This document shows, one piece after another, positions 11,513-26,412 of a stretch of DNA of 64,000 nt (position 1 is its first letter; each line of letters starts with the position of its first letter). The notes below the pieces were generated by a model, which made no database searches, had not been told where the DNA came from, and saw nothing but the letters and a program-made list of their open reading frames with translations. Where the stretch lies: contig OZ010796.1 of the NCBI GenBank assembly GCA_963932465.1, positions 73,473,974 to 73,537,973 of the forward strand, given 5' to 3'. A program made the translations under genes and the position numbers. This DNA comes from Maratus speciosus (Eukaryota > Arthropoda > Arachnida > Araneae > Salticidae).

Positions 11513-12494
11513 TCATATAAAAATGTGACTGGTAGCAAACAGTTAGTAATAATGTCTACTAATCAATGTTATACTTAAAATATTGCTTAGGGGTTGTCTA
11601 TATATAAAACTTGAAACAAACTTTGAAATTTTTAATAAAAGCACCTAATTTTGACAATGTATTTTAAATCTTCAGTAAATTTTACCTTTGATACCAAAGG
11701 GGAAATACTTTTCAATTATTGCACTAACATTTTGGGTTTTAGATCAAAGATTGTCAGGTTTGGGTTGACTTAAAATAGAATTTTCAACTTTAGTCTAATA
11801 CACTCTATCTCTGCAGAACTGTAGACTGCATAATAATAAATCTTTTAAAATACGTAATTTTGATTTTTTGATTTGTTCAATTTAACTTTAATTTAATCAT
11901 CAGTATTGGGAAAGAAGCTCCCAATTTTTTATGTTTATGAATGAATGAATCTTGGGTGAATTAATAAAAAAAACAATGTAGTGAAATATTGAAAAGAATA
12001 TACTAGACTGGTCTACATCTGTGATTGGATTATTTTTAAAGTACGTTTAAAATGCATACATTTTGAATACATGTGTTTCAGAAAATAAATAAATAGTATT
12101 TAAGTATGCTTAACAGTGAAAATTCACCATCATATTCAGTATAGAATAGAGAAACCAACTTTATCCAAACACTACCTAGCACTCATGTCTGATTGATTTT
12201 TAGAGATGCTATTGTTGTGTTTTGATTTTTGTGGGTCCAATGAGAAATTAGAGCAATGAATCAGGAGGACATTTCTCCCTGTAGCATTGAAATGTGCTCC
12301 CCTCCCTCTGGAAGAATTAGGATTTGATGTTATAAAAGTGCAAATTCCCTCTGGAACTCTATATTGCTCCCACCCCTCCCAGAGCATCTGAAATCTCTCC
12401 TCGATCAAGGAGGAAAGTGTTTGAATTTTCCAACTTTCCAAAACAAAGACTAGAATATGTTTTTAGATGAAAAAGACTGTTTTAATATGGATTA
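11513..12494. other. AT-rich DNA without a recognised gene
   Basis: No conserved coding pattern. A - strand ORF at 12172-12441 lacks any motif I can name and is probably chance, although its CCTCCCT-rich part is less AT-rich than its surroundings. Confidence 0.4.
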
Positions 12495-13068
12495 CCGTAT
12501 ATACTCGTGTATAAGTCAAAGAATTTTAAACAAAATTTGGGAATTGAAAATGGGAGGGTTGACTTATACACAAAGCAGAAAAAAAAAATTACAGATAATC
12601 GGCGAATAGGGGAGTCTTTAAGTAATCACATGAGAGATAAAAGCAGGCAATGGTCATTTCCTTGTGATTGACAAAAAAAATCTCAACAATAATGTCCCTG
12701 TAATTGTTCTGCACCCATTTTCTCTTGGGACAGAATTCTCTTCAATCAGGGGCATCCCTTTCAACATTTTAATCCCCTTTTTAAAAAGAGTTCAACTTCA
12801 GAAAACTTCTAGATATCTCTCCTAAAAGCCCTACAATACAAAGTAGTACTATACGAGTATTTTAGCAGTCTAAGAAGTTATTTGCCCTTATAATTAAGGC
12901 TTAAATAGATTTTTGAAAGAATTTTTTTTTTTAAGTATCATTGAATTAATGTGAATAATTAAAGCTTCTTAGGTTTTACATAATTATACAGTTTTAAAAC
13001 GTTTAATTTTTTCAAAATTTTGCTTAAGAATTGGGGGGGGGGGGGAACTTATACACAAGTATATATGG
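12495..13068. mobile_element. TA-CCGTATA-type MITE (GTATAAGTC repeats)
   Basis: The left end TACCGTATATACTCGTGTAT and the right end (complement TACCATATATACTTGTGTAT) form inverted termini with a few mismatches, flanked by TA. The subterminal GACTTATACAC motif is repeated inside the left end at about 12560. There is no ORF. The layout is like that of the elements at 22589 and 47247, but the body is unrelated. Confidence 0.8.
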
Positions 13069-13264
13069 TAATACATTTAGGCATATTGATAAAATAACTA
13101 TGCCATATAAAAACTCTATATATAAAGATACTATAAAAAGACATACTGGTGCTTTTTGCCGTAGCAATTTAAATTTAAAATGAGTGAGGAGGAAAAAAAC
13201 CTTCATTATCAGTAAGTTTTTAAGCGTGTGCTAAACGTATTTAGTTTTATGATTTCTGTTCCAG

Positions 13265-13530
13265 AGTTTATAAAAAACGATGTCTTGGAAGGATGAAGAA
13301 ACATATCGGGGATTTAGCTTTGCAGGCTGGTTTACCTTTAGAAGCTCTTTCGTTATATGCCAATGCTGTTGAACTTCTTAAATCTGGACAAGACTGGTTA
13401 TGGCTTGCTTCAGCATATGAAGGACAATGTGCTGCTTCTGTGATTTTGATGTGCCCAAAGATCAGAAATACACCTCTACAAAGAAATGCATCTGTTCCTT
13501 TAGGTTCTCATGCAGCAAAAATAAGAAATA
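13265..13530 (+). CDS. TRAPPC9: TRAPPC9 exon A (first in window)
   Basis: Acceptor ttctgttccag, donor gtaagt. The exon carries one leading base, 88 codons and one trailing base. It encodes [20 protein letters not shown] followed by an [12 protein letters not shown] helix and a [18 protein letters not shown] block, the TPR-like helical part of TRAPPC9. An ATG at 13293 lies inside the exon and is not the gene start, because the frame is open and conserved upstream to the acceptor. Confidence 0.93.
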
Positions 13531-16500
13531 GTAAGTCTTTAATGTTAAAGTTGCATCTTCTGTATTTCTACTTGTACATTTAATTGTCATGTAATTACTG
13601 TTTTTTCTATATTTATGTTTAAGTTTGATCATTGCAATTAATACTTTATTCTATACAGGATCGATAATATATTATCATACAGTTTTTCAATTTAGTATAA
13701 TTTTTAAACTGAGATTTTAGAGAAAATCTTACATGCCAGTGTTGGACTAATGTTTGGAGAGGACAACGGTTGTTATCAACCAGATGAGGCACCATCTCAT
13801 ACTGTAAAAATAGTTTAAGAATGGTGTAGTCAAAATTTAAGTGTTATTTAAAAATGAAATGAAGACGAATAGCCCCATTCTCCCAATAACGTCTAGATTA
13901 TTTTGTATGAGGTTCCATGTTATCCGAGCTAAACAAATAAAGGACACTAATCCAATCTTTTTATTTTAAGAGTGTCCTTAAATTATGGATTAATACCCAT
14001 GGATGCAGTGCAAGGCAAATTTTTTAAATTGTTTAAAGCTGGTAAAAAAAATTCAAATCCTAAATCACATGCCGTAAATATTGTTAATTAGTTTATGTTT
14101 ATCTTCCAAATAGATTTTTCTGTGCCTTATATTTTAATTATAAACTAAAATTTAATGGTGCATACCTTGTATAGTCCAGTTCTTGCATTTAGCTTCTTTG
14201 ACTTATGCCAAAAGCATGCTTGTCACTTCCAGGAACCTGTTTACAGAAATGAGGGCAAAACCATTCATTGGGAGCCAACTTTTGTTGCAATGTACAAATA
14301 TAAAAACAGATAAGGTCGTCTGTTTCCTTGTTCTGCACTTTGGGAATAAGGGCACATTTCTTTCAATAATTGTAATTTAAAATTTGAAAGACAAAGTAAT
14401 ATTTTGAATTGTTTATACCTTTTGACTATTCATTTCTAAAAATAGTTTTGTCAAACAAATTGATGTGGTGAGAGGTATTAAAAACCCCACCTTGAGCTTT
14501 GTACCTGTATGTTGTATTATTACTTCTGACCCTTGCATATTAAAAAATGTGCATTTTGTCTTTTGAAGTCATTAAATACAATACTTTTTGTGTTTAAATT
14601 GTGCATGTTAGTTTTTATCATCACATTTAATTTTCACACTTAACGTGTTTTTATCAGTTATTTGAATTTACATTACATTTTATTTTTACCTTTGTCATCA
14701 TCAGTAATGTAATGTGACTTTATCCAAATAGGGTTCCTCCCATTGAGATAAATTGTTTACATAAAAATGGAAATTTGTAATTCTACCTTTCATTAATTTT
14801 TATACTGTTTTACTTTTTATACTTACAAATTAGTGTTTATTAACTTTGAAAGTAAGTTTTTTCCAGTGCCCTCATTTTGGCACAGCATGTCTCTTTTTTG
14901 GACCATCTGCCATAAAATTTAAATCAACTAAGTAACCAATCAATCATTAAATAAATTAGCCATTAAAAAAAAAAAAAATTAAACCATGAAGACTTAAAAC
15001 GGAATCAAAGATTTTGTTGATGATATAAACACTAACTAAAAGTTGATTGAGATATGCAATGCACACTGTGCATTAAAGGAAAATGCTTCTAAAGGAGTTT
15101 CAGCATATATTTGTGTTTATATACAGAGAAAAGCATCTACAATTATATATTGTTTGACAGGCAGAACCATGAATATGTAGATGAGTCACAAGTCAGTAAT
15201 TTGTCCTGTAAAGACATTGTTTATATTCCAGATTGAATTTTAAACATATACATCATAATTATCTAGTTAATTTGGTTAATTTGAGACTCCCTTTCAATTA
15301 GGGGTTGGATACTTTCCCTGTGAGAAATCAGCACCTGATTCCCTCCATTTCTGCACCTTTTCTTTACATTCAGGAAGTGGCTTAAAAAAAAATCTTGAAA
15401 TATATGTAGCTAAATCACATTTTTATTCACACTTATTTTTAGAATAATTTGTAATACATAATACATATAATTTTTAAATGATAAAACATAGTCCACCATT
15501 CTATTAATGTTCAATTTTGGTTGTTTGTACTTTATTTGCACTGTGAGTTCTAATGTTATTTTTTATTATATGACAGACATACAAATAAAATTCAGTGCTC
15601 AAAATGGAAAAAACTACAAACTGGAATGTTATTTCAAAATTTTTGGCAAAAGTTTTTTTTTAAAGTATAAACAAATTTATTTTTAACCACACAAAAACAA
15701 GTTAAAAAATATATTCAAGATTCTAAATAATAAAGTGAGCACAATAAACTATATAACACTATGTTTATGTGGCAGAAAACAGCAATTAATTTCTTTTTAG
15801 CAGCTAACAACTAGCAAAGTGTAAATGAACGCTGTCTCTGGTAAGACCCAAATTCAGCCTGTTCCCATCTACATTATATCAAAAGTTTAAAATTGATGTG
15901 TGACCTGTCATATTTATTTAGTCACTAAAATTTTAAAATGGTGAATGTAGGGTTGTCATCACAGTTTGAAATATGAGTACCAAATGTGAACAAAACATCA
16001 TTAGTTATTTGTTTCATACTGCACATATCTTAAGTAGAGTAGGAACTAACAAAATTGCCTCACAGTTGTGGGTATAAGTGGTGGTTTATCAAAGTGATGT
16101 TAAGAACATCACCTCATGTTCTGTCCAATTTTTTGGATTAACCTGAACCTGAATAGAAATGTTTTCAGGAACTGTTACAATATATTTTAATAATTATACA
16201 AACTGGAACGATATTTACCATAATTTCATGAACCGGAACAATATTTGTCATAATTTCATGAACCGGAATATCGTCCCAATTTGTTCTGGTCCATTTTTGA
16301 GCCCTGATAGATTTTCAAGTTACACACAAACTGTCTCTTTTCTTTTAATAAAGATTTCCCATTTATGTGAAGTGTTTTATACAAGGTAATCCAAAAGTCA
16401 TGAAATATCGATATTTAAAAAATATAAGCAATAACACTACTGTTTTCACATAAATACAGAAAATGGATAGAAATTTGATAGCAAAAAACTTTCGTCAGAA

Positions 16501-19500
16501 TAGCTGCATTTATCATTGACAGTTAGTAGTGTAGTGGTCCCTAGTAGTTGTCCTAAAGCTGCTTTTTGTGATTTAAAAAAACATGTGATGGGGATTACAA
16601 CAAAAATCCTTTTTGATGCTCTTCAAAAGTCTTGCCATGTCTGACAGCTATTCTCGCTAATGGCATTCGTAAAACTGAAGATTAGTAATCCTAGTTGCCT
16701 TGTGACTGTGTTTCACCATTGTACAAAGCACTGATACAGCTGAAATGCCACTTGTTGCTGGCAAATGTAATTGTTCTGGTTTAAAATTTCCACTATTAAG
16801 AAAATCCCACATCTTCCTGTACATTTCAGTGATAACCACATTGTGCTACTGTCTGTACTTTTTGAGTTAGATTTTTTTTTTCTTTAGTGACTTTTGGATT
16901 ATACAGTATATTACATTTACAATGTGCTGATGTAACTTTTCAGTATTAATCGTTTGCATGATTCCATGAGTAGTCAACTACACTGGACTACTATACATTC
17001 CAGCTGTTTCTATGTAGTCAAATACATTGGAATAGCTGGAATATATCAAAACAAATATAAAAAAGATGATTCATTGAGAAAATATATAGACATATGACAA
17101 ATTATAAAATAGAAGATCATAAGAGTATAAAATATGGGAAAAAATAGTAATTTATCGTATAAAATACTATAATATTATGTGAAAAATACAACAGTATTGG
17201 TGAAATTAAACAACCACGAAAGCTTATGATTTTAATAAATTAAAAAATGCTAGTAAATTAAATATATAAAACCTAGAAGCAGTTATGTCTGTTTTCAGCA
17301 AATTATTGCAAAAAAATGCAAACAAATTTACAAATTTATTGTTTTCTTGTTATAATATGTTAAATTGTGAAGATATCAAAAATTAACATTTTAATGCTCA
17401 GTACACTGTTTTTTGTTAAATTTCTGACAGAGCTTATAAAATTTGCTATTTTTTACTGTAGGTAATTCTAACGCTAGTAAAAGTTTGCCTTCTGGTATCG
17501 ATGTACAAGAATACAAGCATTTGGGAAAGAATATACTTAACTTTGATGAAATTAATGAGAAATTTGACGATTCAGTAGTTCATTATGGAAAGGTAAAAAG
17601 AAAAAGCATTTTCTTTTATTTACAGACACTAAAGTTTTTGTGCTAAACTCTGAATTTTATAAATAATTTTGTAGATGAGTTTCCTTAATTTTGCTTTGCT
17701 ACAAATAACTGGGGAACCAAGTTGGCTACAGCCATGAATTGTCTAGGTATAGAGTAAAACAGGCATGTGCTACACAATAATGTGCCTGGTAGACCTCTCT
17801 AGTGACAAACTGTGAAGTTAGTGCCAGGAAAAAAGTCAATTACAAAGTTGCATAACATCCCCAATTTAGTATGAAATGCCTTGCATGTAAAAATAACTAT
17901 TGAATCTTGAATGACCTCAAATGTAATTTTGTTTATATTTAATCACCAGCTTCAATATGCCACAAATTGCATGTGGAAATGTGGCTGAGGCACATTTAGT
18001 AATAAAACTGACACATGTAAGCAAAGTACATTTTATTTTAATAAGAAAATCAAGTTAAATATGCTCAATGTGGCCACGATCAGCAGCAATACATCATGTC
18101 TTCTTCACATGTTCTGATGTTGGACAAATTGAGCAATTTTTATTTATTATATAATTTTTTTTTAATGAAAGGAAATGTACTTGTTTACCTCCATTGCATA
18201 TTACACCTAATTTTCTCTATTAGCATCTTCACTTATTCTGTTAATGGGATAAATGCAATTTGTTCAATAATTTAATTTTTCTTCCTTTGAAAATTCCTTT
18301 ATATGTCAATTATTAAATTTTATTAAAAAAATATTTTATGAAAATTATTTTTGAACTGCTGTTAACAAGCCTTTCTTGTATTCTCCATTACAACTAAATT
18401 CTGTGCAATAATTTCTAAATATGAATAGCATTCATTAAAAATGAAAATAAGAAATTTTGCTTAGTAGCCACTAACTGGTAGGTTGATTTTTTTTTTTTTT
18501 TTTTAGTGAGAATAATTTCTTTAGTAGCCAATAAGTACATTTATGTCATTGAATATTTAATTTAAAAATATATGAGTTTTAGAGTAAATTAAGTAATTTA
18601 TGTACTAAATAAAAATATTTTAATTCCTATTGTTTTGAATAAATTTGAGATACTAATTTCCAATCTATTTTAAATTAAGTTAACAGCAAAGTTATATTCA
18701 ACATGCTTATATAGCTAACTACATTAGTCTCACTATGTGTAATTTGTTAGGCTATGGATCAGTCTTGTGTAAAGTAGGATGGTGAAAATGGCAAAATTCA
18801 TTAAAGAAGCATTGGATTCTGATAACTTGTTTATTTAAATTTCATGTTATTTATTAATAAAACTGTAGATAGAACTAATTGGTAAAAAAAATTTGTTAGA
18901 TAAATGAGCACAGCTCATATCTGCCATTATGGCACACAAAAACAACAAAATATTTTAAAAACATCTTGGCATACTAGCTTTGGCCACTATAATTCATTAA
19001 GCCTCACTATGATTATGCTAGTGCCATGCTCACACATCAGAAATCAGACATCCACAACAGCTGCAGCTGGTCAATAAATACAGATCAAAACAGTTAGTCA
19101 GTCAAAATGAATAATTCACAGTTACAGTTAAACATCAAGTTAATTATGCAAAAATTATACAAACACTTCCTTAGTGATGCAGAAACCCAATCCAGTTTAA
19201 CTGGTATTCACCTACTTAATACTTTAAAGTTACAGTTAATCATTTTCATGTCCAGCATTGCACAGTTTTCTAACCACCAGTGACAACCATCATTGTTTAC
19301 GTTTGTCTTCTGTATGCCACATCATGATATGTTGCAAGTAACACTTACAGTTACATTACATTTGCTTTAATAAGTATACTGCTTAGTTATTTTATGAAAA
19401 CTTTAACTGTTAAGACTTTAAAACTTTACTTTAAGACAATTTATGAAACTTCATTAATTTATGAAAGCTAATTAACTTGTGAAAAAACTTTGAAACAAAA

Positions 19501-22500
19501 TAGCATGTTTTAAATAAGCAAGAGCATATTCTTAAATACATGCATGCTAATTGATTGTGGAGAGAGCTGGGAAAACTAACTGGGATAAACATAAGCATTT
19601 ATTTACCTTATCATAGTGAGAATGAACTGAAAAATTTAATAAAACACAACATAATTTGCATCTGTTTATGCAATTCTTTGACAAAATTTGCCTTTTTTCG
19701 ATGATATTCATGTTTTTTTGGTGATCCATTGACGATATTTGCATTTTTTCCACAATCCATTGATGATAATTGCATTTTTTCCACAATCCATTGATGATAA
19801 TTGCATTTTTTCCACAATCCATTGATGATATTTGCATCTTTTCCATAATCCATTGATGATAATTGTGTTTTTTCCACGACCCATTGTCGAAATTTGGGTT
19901 TTTTAGAGATCATTTTAAAAAATTTGGGGTTTTCCTACGATCCTCTGATGAAATTTGGGCTTTTTAGCAATCCTTTGACAAAATTTGGGGGTTTTCCATG
20001 ATCCTTTGATGAAATTTGGGTTTTTCTGTGATCCTTTGATGAAATGTGCATTTTTTGTGCGTGATCCTTTGACGAAATGTGCGGGGTTTTTTTTACGATC
20101 TTTTGACGAAATTTGCATTTTTTTTGTTTTCGTAATCTATTGATGATATTTGTGTTTTTTCCATGATCCTTTGATGAAATCTGGGTTTCTTAGCTATCCT
20201 TCAACGAAATTTGTGTTTTTCCACGAGCCTTTGATGAAAGTCTATTTTTTCCACGAACTTTGATGAAATAGGATTTTTTTCATGATCTTTTGACAAAATT
20301 TTTGTTTTTTTCATGATCCTTTGACAAAATTTGCATTTTTTCGTGATTCTTTGACAAAATCCTTTTTGTAAAATCCTGCATTTGGCCGCTATTTTTCATA
20401 TTTTTAATCGCCAGTTTTTCACGTTTAATCACTGAGTGACGATTGGCGAGTGATTATTTTCATCTTTAGCATTCATCCCTAATAAAAGTATAAAGAGTCA
20501 ACCTATTTTAATTTCAGTTGTTAGCTCTGAATATGTACATTGTTGCCTTTCATTAATTTTGGGATATTCACACTGAACTAGAAATAGTTATGAACTTTCT
20601 GCATCCTCCAATTTTGATTTAAAATGTAAGCTAAAATTAAATTAATATACTTGAAGCTTTTTTGGAGATATTTACTTCATTTCATATTCTAACTTAAATG
20701 AGCATTGCATTATGAAATTGTGTATTTCTATTTTCCACAGATGTATCATCTGTTACAATGTTATTAAGGAAATTGTCCCATACATTCCCAGGACATAAAT
20801 TAAGCACTAACAGAGAGAGGATACGAGGTTGGGGACACACAATCCGGTGACCCTTTGTGCAATGATAGAGTATAGTTAGTAGATAAACATATCACAAGGA
20901 TAAAGTGCAATATGCAAGGGGGTCTTAAAAAAATAAGCCCAAAGTCACCCAATTTTGATGCATTAGTACATAATTGAATAAATTACATGCATTTCTGTGT
21001 GGCCGGATGGTACAGTTGGCAACATGCCAGACATCTAAATTTTCACTTTCGGAACTTTGTGGTTTTGATACTCGACAAGATTTTATTTTGTTGTTGTTCA
21101 TCATGAATTGGGTCTTCTGAAATAAGTTCTTCAATATTTGGAAATTTCTTCACTAGACATGTTTTTTCATTTTAATTACAACACATGCTTTGCTAAAAAC
21201 CACCTGTAAATATACTTAATAAATATTAATGCCCATGAAAAGATTTTTTACTGTCCTTGTTCTAATTCCAAACATAAGATCTTGAGATAATTTTTTATTT
21301 TTTTCAAAAAAAAAATATATATATATATAAAACTTTTAAATTGTTAAGTATTAGAAAAGATGAATTTAAAATGCCATCTTTTAATTTTATGCAGCACATT
21401 TTAATTGATTTCACTGGGAAGAATAGAGGTTTATTCGTGTAAAAACTATAACTAAATGTGAATAAAATGAAAACTTTGCCGTTTGAGGAATTCAAATTAT
21501 GTATTTATTTTTTTTTTTACTTTTCATTAGATCCACATAACTGCCATAAAATTGCAATCTCTCTGTAAATAAATATATATATATATGTATGCAAAAAAGC
21601 ATGTTTTTATTTATATGTAACTTAAATTTAAATAATTATATATATATATATATATATATAATATTATTGTAGTTCTAAAATAATTAATCATTATTCTGTG
21701 TGTGGAAAAGAAAAAAAAGAGAAAGCCTTGTTGAGTATCGAACTCATAGAGTGCTGAAATTGAAAATTTAGATGTCTGGTGTGCTGCCAACTGTATCATC
21801 TGGCCACTCAGAAACACATGTAATTTATCCGATTATGTACTAAAGTGTCAAAATTGGGTAACTTTGGGGCTTGTTTTTTAAGACCCCTTGCATATTGCGC
21901 TTTATCCTTCTGATATGTTTATCTACTTACAAAAGGTCGCCGGATTCTGTGTCCCCAACCTTGTGTCCTCTCCTTGTAAGTTATGAGGAGACTATACAAC
22001 GACCTATATAAATCTTAAAAGAGGTAAAAGATTAACTATGTATATATATTAATCTAAAATGTTTGTTTAAATTTAATTTTTGAAATTTTTACATCCAAAA
22101 ATATTTTCTGTAGAATGACCTTTTTGTATTATTTCTGTTAGTAAATGTGCATCTATCTTATAAGGCCACATTTCTGCATATAATTAGTGGCAAATTTAGC
22201 TGATGATTGGATATAAAAAAATTGACATTTGAGAACTTCCAATAAAGTTTTTAGATGTAAGGTATACATCATAAGGTTTCATACAAAATCGAGGACACTC
22301 TACAACTTTATAATTAACTTTTTTCCTACATTTAGTAAAATTTTTGAGATAAGAATGCTAACTCTACAGTTTGACACTAGATGATGCTGTTATGTGATTC
22401 ACCATGCAACACATACCTGTTTTACTATACCTAGACATGGCTGCAGTGAACTCTGTTCACTGATTATTTGAAGCAAAACAGATTTAAAGGATCATACTGT

Positions 22501-24704
22501 ATCAGAAGTATCTAAAATCAGAATTCATACTCCTAATGGAAGCATGGAAATCGAGAAATTTTTTGATCTTAAAACCCCAAGAAAAGTACCGTAATTTCCA
22601 GCCTATAATCCGCAGCCGCAATTTTTAGCCTTTATAAAAAAATTTCAGCAGATAATATGCGCCGGACTATACGAGAATTACTCATTGTTTTCAACATTCC
22701 AAAGTACTACTAATAAACCACCTCCCTATTTATTTAGTTGCTCTATTTAAATGATAATTATAATAAAATAATTAAACAAAATAACAAAATAATTACAAGT
22801 TAAAATATAGAAATATTTTTTTTTATTGAATCTTATATCTAAAACGTTGAATGTCTTGTGAATACAGATAATTCTGTAATAATTGCTGTTTTTAAATCAT
22901 CTTCCGCTTTTTCAATAACGTTCTGTTTAAATTCTGCAGTGTTAAATAAGAGGTTTTCTTTTCTGTTAGACATTATTATAACTTTCAACGTGATATACCA
23001 TCAAATATATTTTGGTTTTTAATATAAATTACAAAGACATAATTGTATTTTATTATCCTATCCATAGAGGGCAGCAGTAAAACCATGAAACTACGATACG
23101 ATAATGATTCATTCGATTAATGTGTGATGGATTCCCATTGGTTGCATCGTAATATCAATCATCATAATCAGCAAAACTGCCATAATTTTAGGAGAAGCTA
23201 TTTCATAAATGATTGAGATTGCAATTTTTGAAAGGGATGAGTTGAGAAACGTTTTGTTCTTCATAGAAACATGTTGCCAAAAAGCTAAAAAAAAACATAA
23301 TCGGAAGCCACTCCCACTAGTACGTTCACATCATATGTGAACCAATCACAAGCAACTCCGCAAACGGTCGATAGCAGACTATCGTTTGATAACTGTTTAC
23401 ATTTTTATTTTATGACTGCCGGTAGAAAGTGGATGTCTGCCTCTGCCCTGAACTTCTGCTTAAAAAAAATTTCAGCAGATAATCCGCACCGGTAGATAAT
23501 CCGCACTTAAAATTTTTGAGGTTTTTTAACAGATAATCTGCGGATTATAGGCTGGAAATTACGGTACATAGTTTTTTCAAAACCTGGAAAAACTGTACAG
23601 TTACTGGAAAAAAGGTCCAATCTATTTTTAAAGTTCACATTAACCAGTGATCACTGTTATTCACTTCATCACTGTTTGTTGCTATGGAAAAATTATTAAT
23701 TTTTGAAAATTATTTAGGGAATTGTTTTTGTGAAAATGAGTATTAACCCTTATAATGTAAATCAAGTGCTACCCCTATAAATATGTCATAATATTGATTA
23801 AATATGAAAGATATCTTCTACTTCTTGAGTTTTCATAATTTCACTGAATGTATTTTCTATGTACAGCTCTTTTTTTTTTAAGGTACAGATAAAAAATTAA
23901 AAAGCAAATTTTTAAAAGCATTATCTTATTTAGAAAAAAATTCAGTTTCTATAAACAGTTTTTCAAGTTATTTCACTATGAACTTGAAAATATATACTAT
24001 TTTAACAACTACAGCAAAGTTTATTAGAGTTTTGCAGTACAGTCAACTCCCTCTAATCTGCAACTCTATAATCCACACACTGTTTTAGATGTAAACATTG
24101 AAAATTCGATTACCATTAACTTTGCGAAAGAAATTTAAAATGGAGGCAATTTGATCGACGATTGGTATTCGGCTTTTGCTCCCCTAAATTTGGGCATTTC
24201 AATGAAGTAAAAATTTATTTTTCAAATAAAGGGGGAAAAAAGTTCAAAAATGGGGGTTTTCTTTTTTGTGTGTCCAGCATTTAGACAGTGATATTGACTT
24301 TGGTGTCTTCAGTTTGGATAATGCAAAAAAGAAATCTGCAGATCTTTTGTTTGTAAAAAACTCACTAACTGTTGTGCCTGATTTCTTAAATGAAGAAAAG
24401 TGTTATTGAATGGATCTCCTCCCAAAATGAAGCTCCAGATACAGAAAATTTCACCAAATGATGGCATTAAAAATACTACTGTGTTAAACTCTACTGAAAA
24501 TCAGACTAATTCTCACACAGTCTAATGAGAAGATGGAAAAATAACTCTTGAGCAGGTTTTGGCAATTGGTTATAAATGTCTGGATTTTCTTCAGTTTTAT
24601 TACAGAACAAGAAATAATGAGTCAGTACTAGACCAAAAGAAGTTCTCAAACAATTACAATTGATACTATGTTTGATAATTATGAAAATAGACAAAAGCAA
24701 CTGT

Positions 24705-24759
<55 letters not shown>

Positions 24760-26377
24760 TTTTCCTTATATGTAATGCTTTTTTCAATTAATAACCCAGT
24801 GTGTTATAATATCTATCTTTTTTACCAATTAATTTATCCATCAATAATTAATTTACTGCAAATTTACAGGGGAAAAAATATAAACAAAATCCCCTTGAAT
24901 CCCCACCTCTTCTATATATGTGAGCAAATTTCCGCCATCCTTAGCACTGAGGAAGGTATGCTATATGCCACCAAAACCGATATGCTTAAAATTAAAAAAA
25001 AATTTTGGTGCTTTTAACATTGTATATTTACGCTTCTAAAGTAATGGCCTATAATCCACAAAATTCTATAATCTGCACAACCTTTGGTCCCAAGCTGTGC
25101 GGATTAGAGGGAGTTGACTGTATCTAATTATCTTGTAATAATAATAAAAGTGTAAACTATTGATTAAAAATTAAATAACTGCACAGTATGTTTAAAATTG
25201 ATCCATAGTATTTGGAATGAGTTATTTGCATGGATAATCAATTAGACGATATAAATTCATTCAACTTTTAGATTAGTTTTATGTTTTCAAAAATTAAATA
25301 AAATGCAGTAATGAATAATCATAATTTTAAAAACAAGACTATAATGTATTTTTTAGTGCTCATTTTAAAGTGAAAATTTATTAAATGTATGGATTTTCAG
25401 GGAATACATTTTATTTTTAGGTTATTAGCCTGTTCCAATGTTTGATAACAGCTTTATTAGCAGTCAGTTTAAGAGAATTCTGTGTGTATTAGTTGTTCAT
25501 TAATATCTCAAGTATTATTATAACTGTGTATAAGTTATGATCACTGATCAGATAATTGATTATTTATTTGAATTATTCAGAATTTTATCTTTATAGTATC
25601 AAGGGGCCATAGTCATTGAATTGGAATGCAGTATGAAAGCTGCTAGAGTTTTAGCTTTGCAAGAGGTACAGTTTCAATTTATGTTCTTTAGAAATATGTT
25701 CTCTATGTTAAGTAAAAAAAATTATCCTGTTTGAAGTGAATAAATTTTAGAGAGTACTTTTAAGTGTACAATAAACAATTTAAAAAATTGAACTTGTCAA
25801 AGAGTTTATTTAAGGTTTACTGCAGCTTTTATAAATTCTAAAATTCATTTAAAATTAATTTATTTTCTTCTTAAAGATTGAAATGTCATGACTAAAGCAA
25901 ATTATTAGAATAGACCTGAATTTGATATTTTTATCTTTGAAAAAAAAATTAGTATGGAATTATTAAAAAAATATCAGTTAAGAAGTAATATATAACAGTT
26001 CTGTTTTACTTTCAGAAATATTTAGAAGCTTCTGAATCTTTAAAGAATGTTGTTTTCTCTGCCTTACCTCAAAGTGATGTTGAAAAAGTGAGTTGTCATT
26101 TCTTTTTAGTCTCACATAATAACCTACTTATTTTAACCTTTCAGTGGTCATGAATTTTATGACAAACATAATTTTTCTTATAGTTTGTTCTCACAAATTG
26201 TGTTGAAATTGACGTTCAATTTTTACTACTGATATGTATAATTGCTCTCCTAATATATCCCTTATTGTTATGAAGTACTTTGAATTTATAACTGCATAAC
26301 TTTTGTGCATAAAAAATATGAAACACACATACTCATGAAAAAATTGAAATGCACCTTCTGAAAGGCTTAGGCAATGT

Positions 26378-26412
<35 letters not shown>

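Larger units (their letters stand above)
17593..25596. other. TRAPPC9 intron, 8.0 kb
   Basis: Contains, in order, a short repeat (17731-17830), the 30-33-bp minisatellite, the fold-back element, the second copy of the short repeat inverted (22350-22443), the CCGTAATTT MITE and a Tigger-type element. Outside these it is AT-rich with no recognised exon. Confidence 0.5.

Noticed and set aside
1..13264. Upstream TRAPPC9 exons (N-terminal 200 residues)
   Set aside because: I looked for the conserved N-terminal blocks and saw none. Short exons could be missed, but none can be supported.
13293..13583. Gene start at ATG 13293
   Set aside because: The conserved reading frame continues upstream to the splice acceptor at 13264, so this Met is internal.
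16657..16839. 60-codon - strand ORF as a transposase fragment
   Set aside because: The [15 protein letters not shown] start is not enough to place it in a family, and no inverted ends were found around it.
19547..20118. Repeat-rich ORFs ([11 protein letters not shown] and KGSQKNPNF types)
   Set aside because: They follow the 30-33-bp minisatellite period; translation is a by-product.
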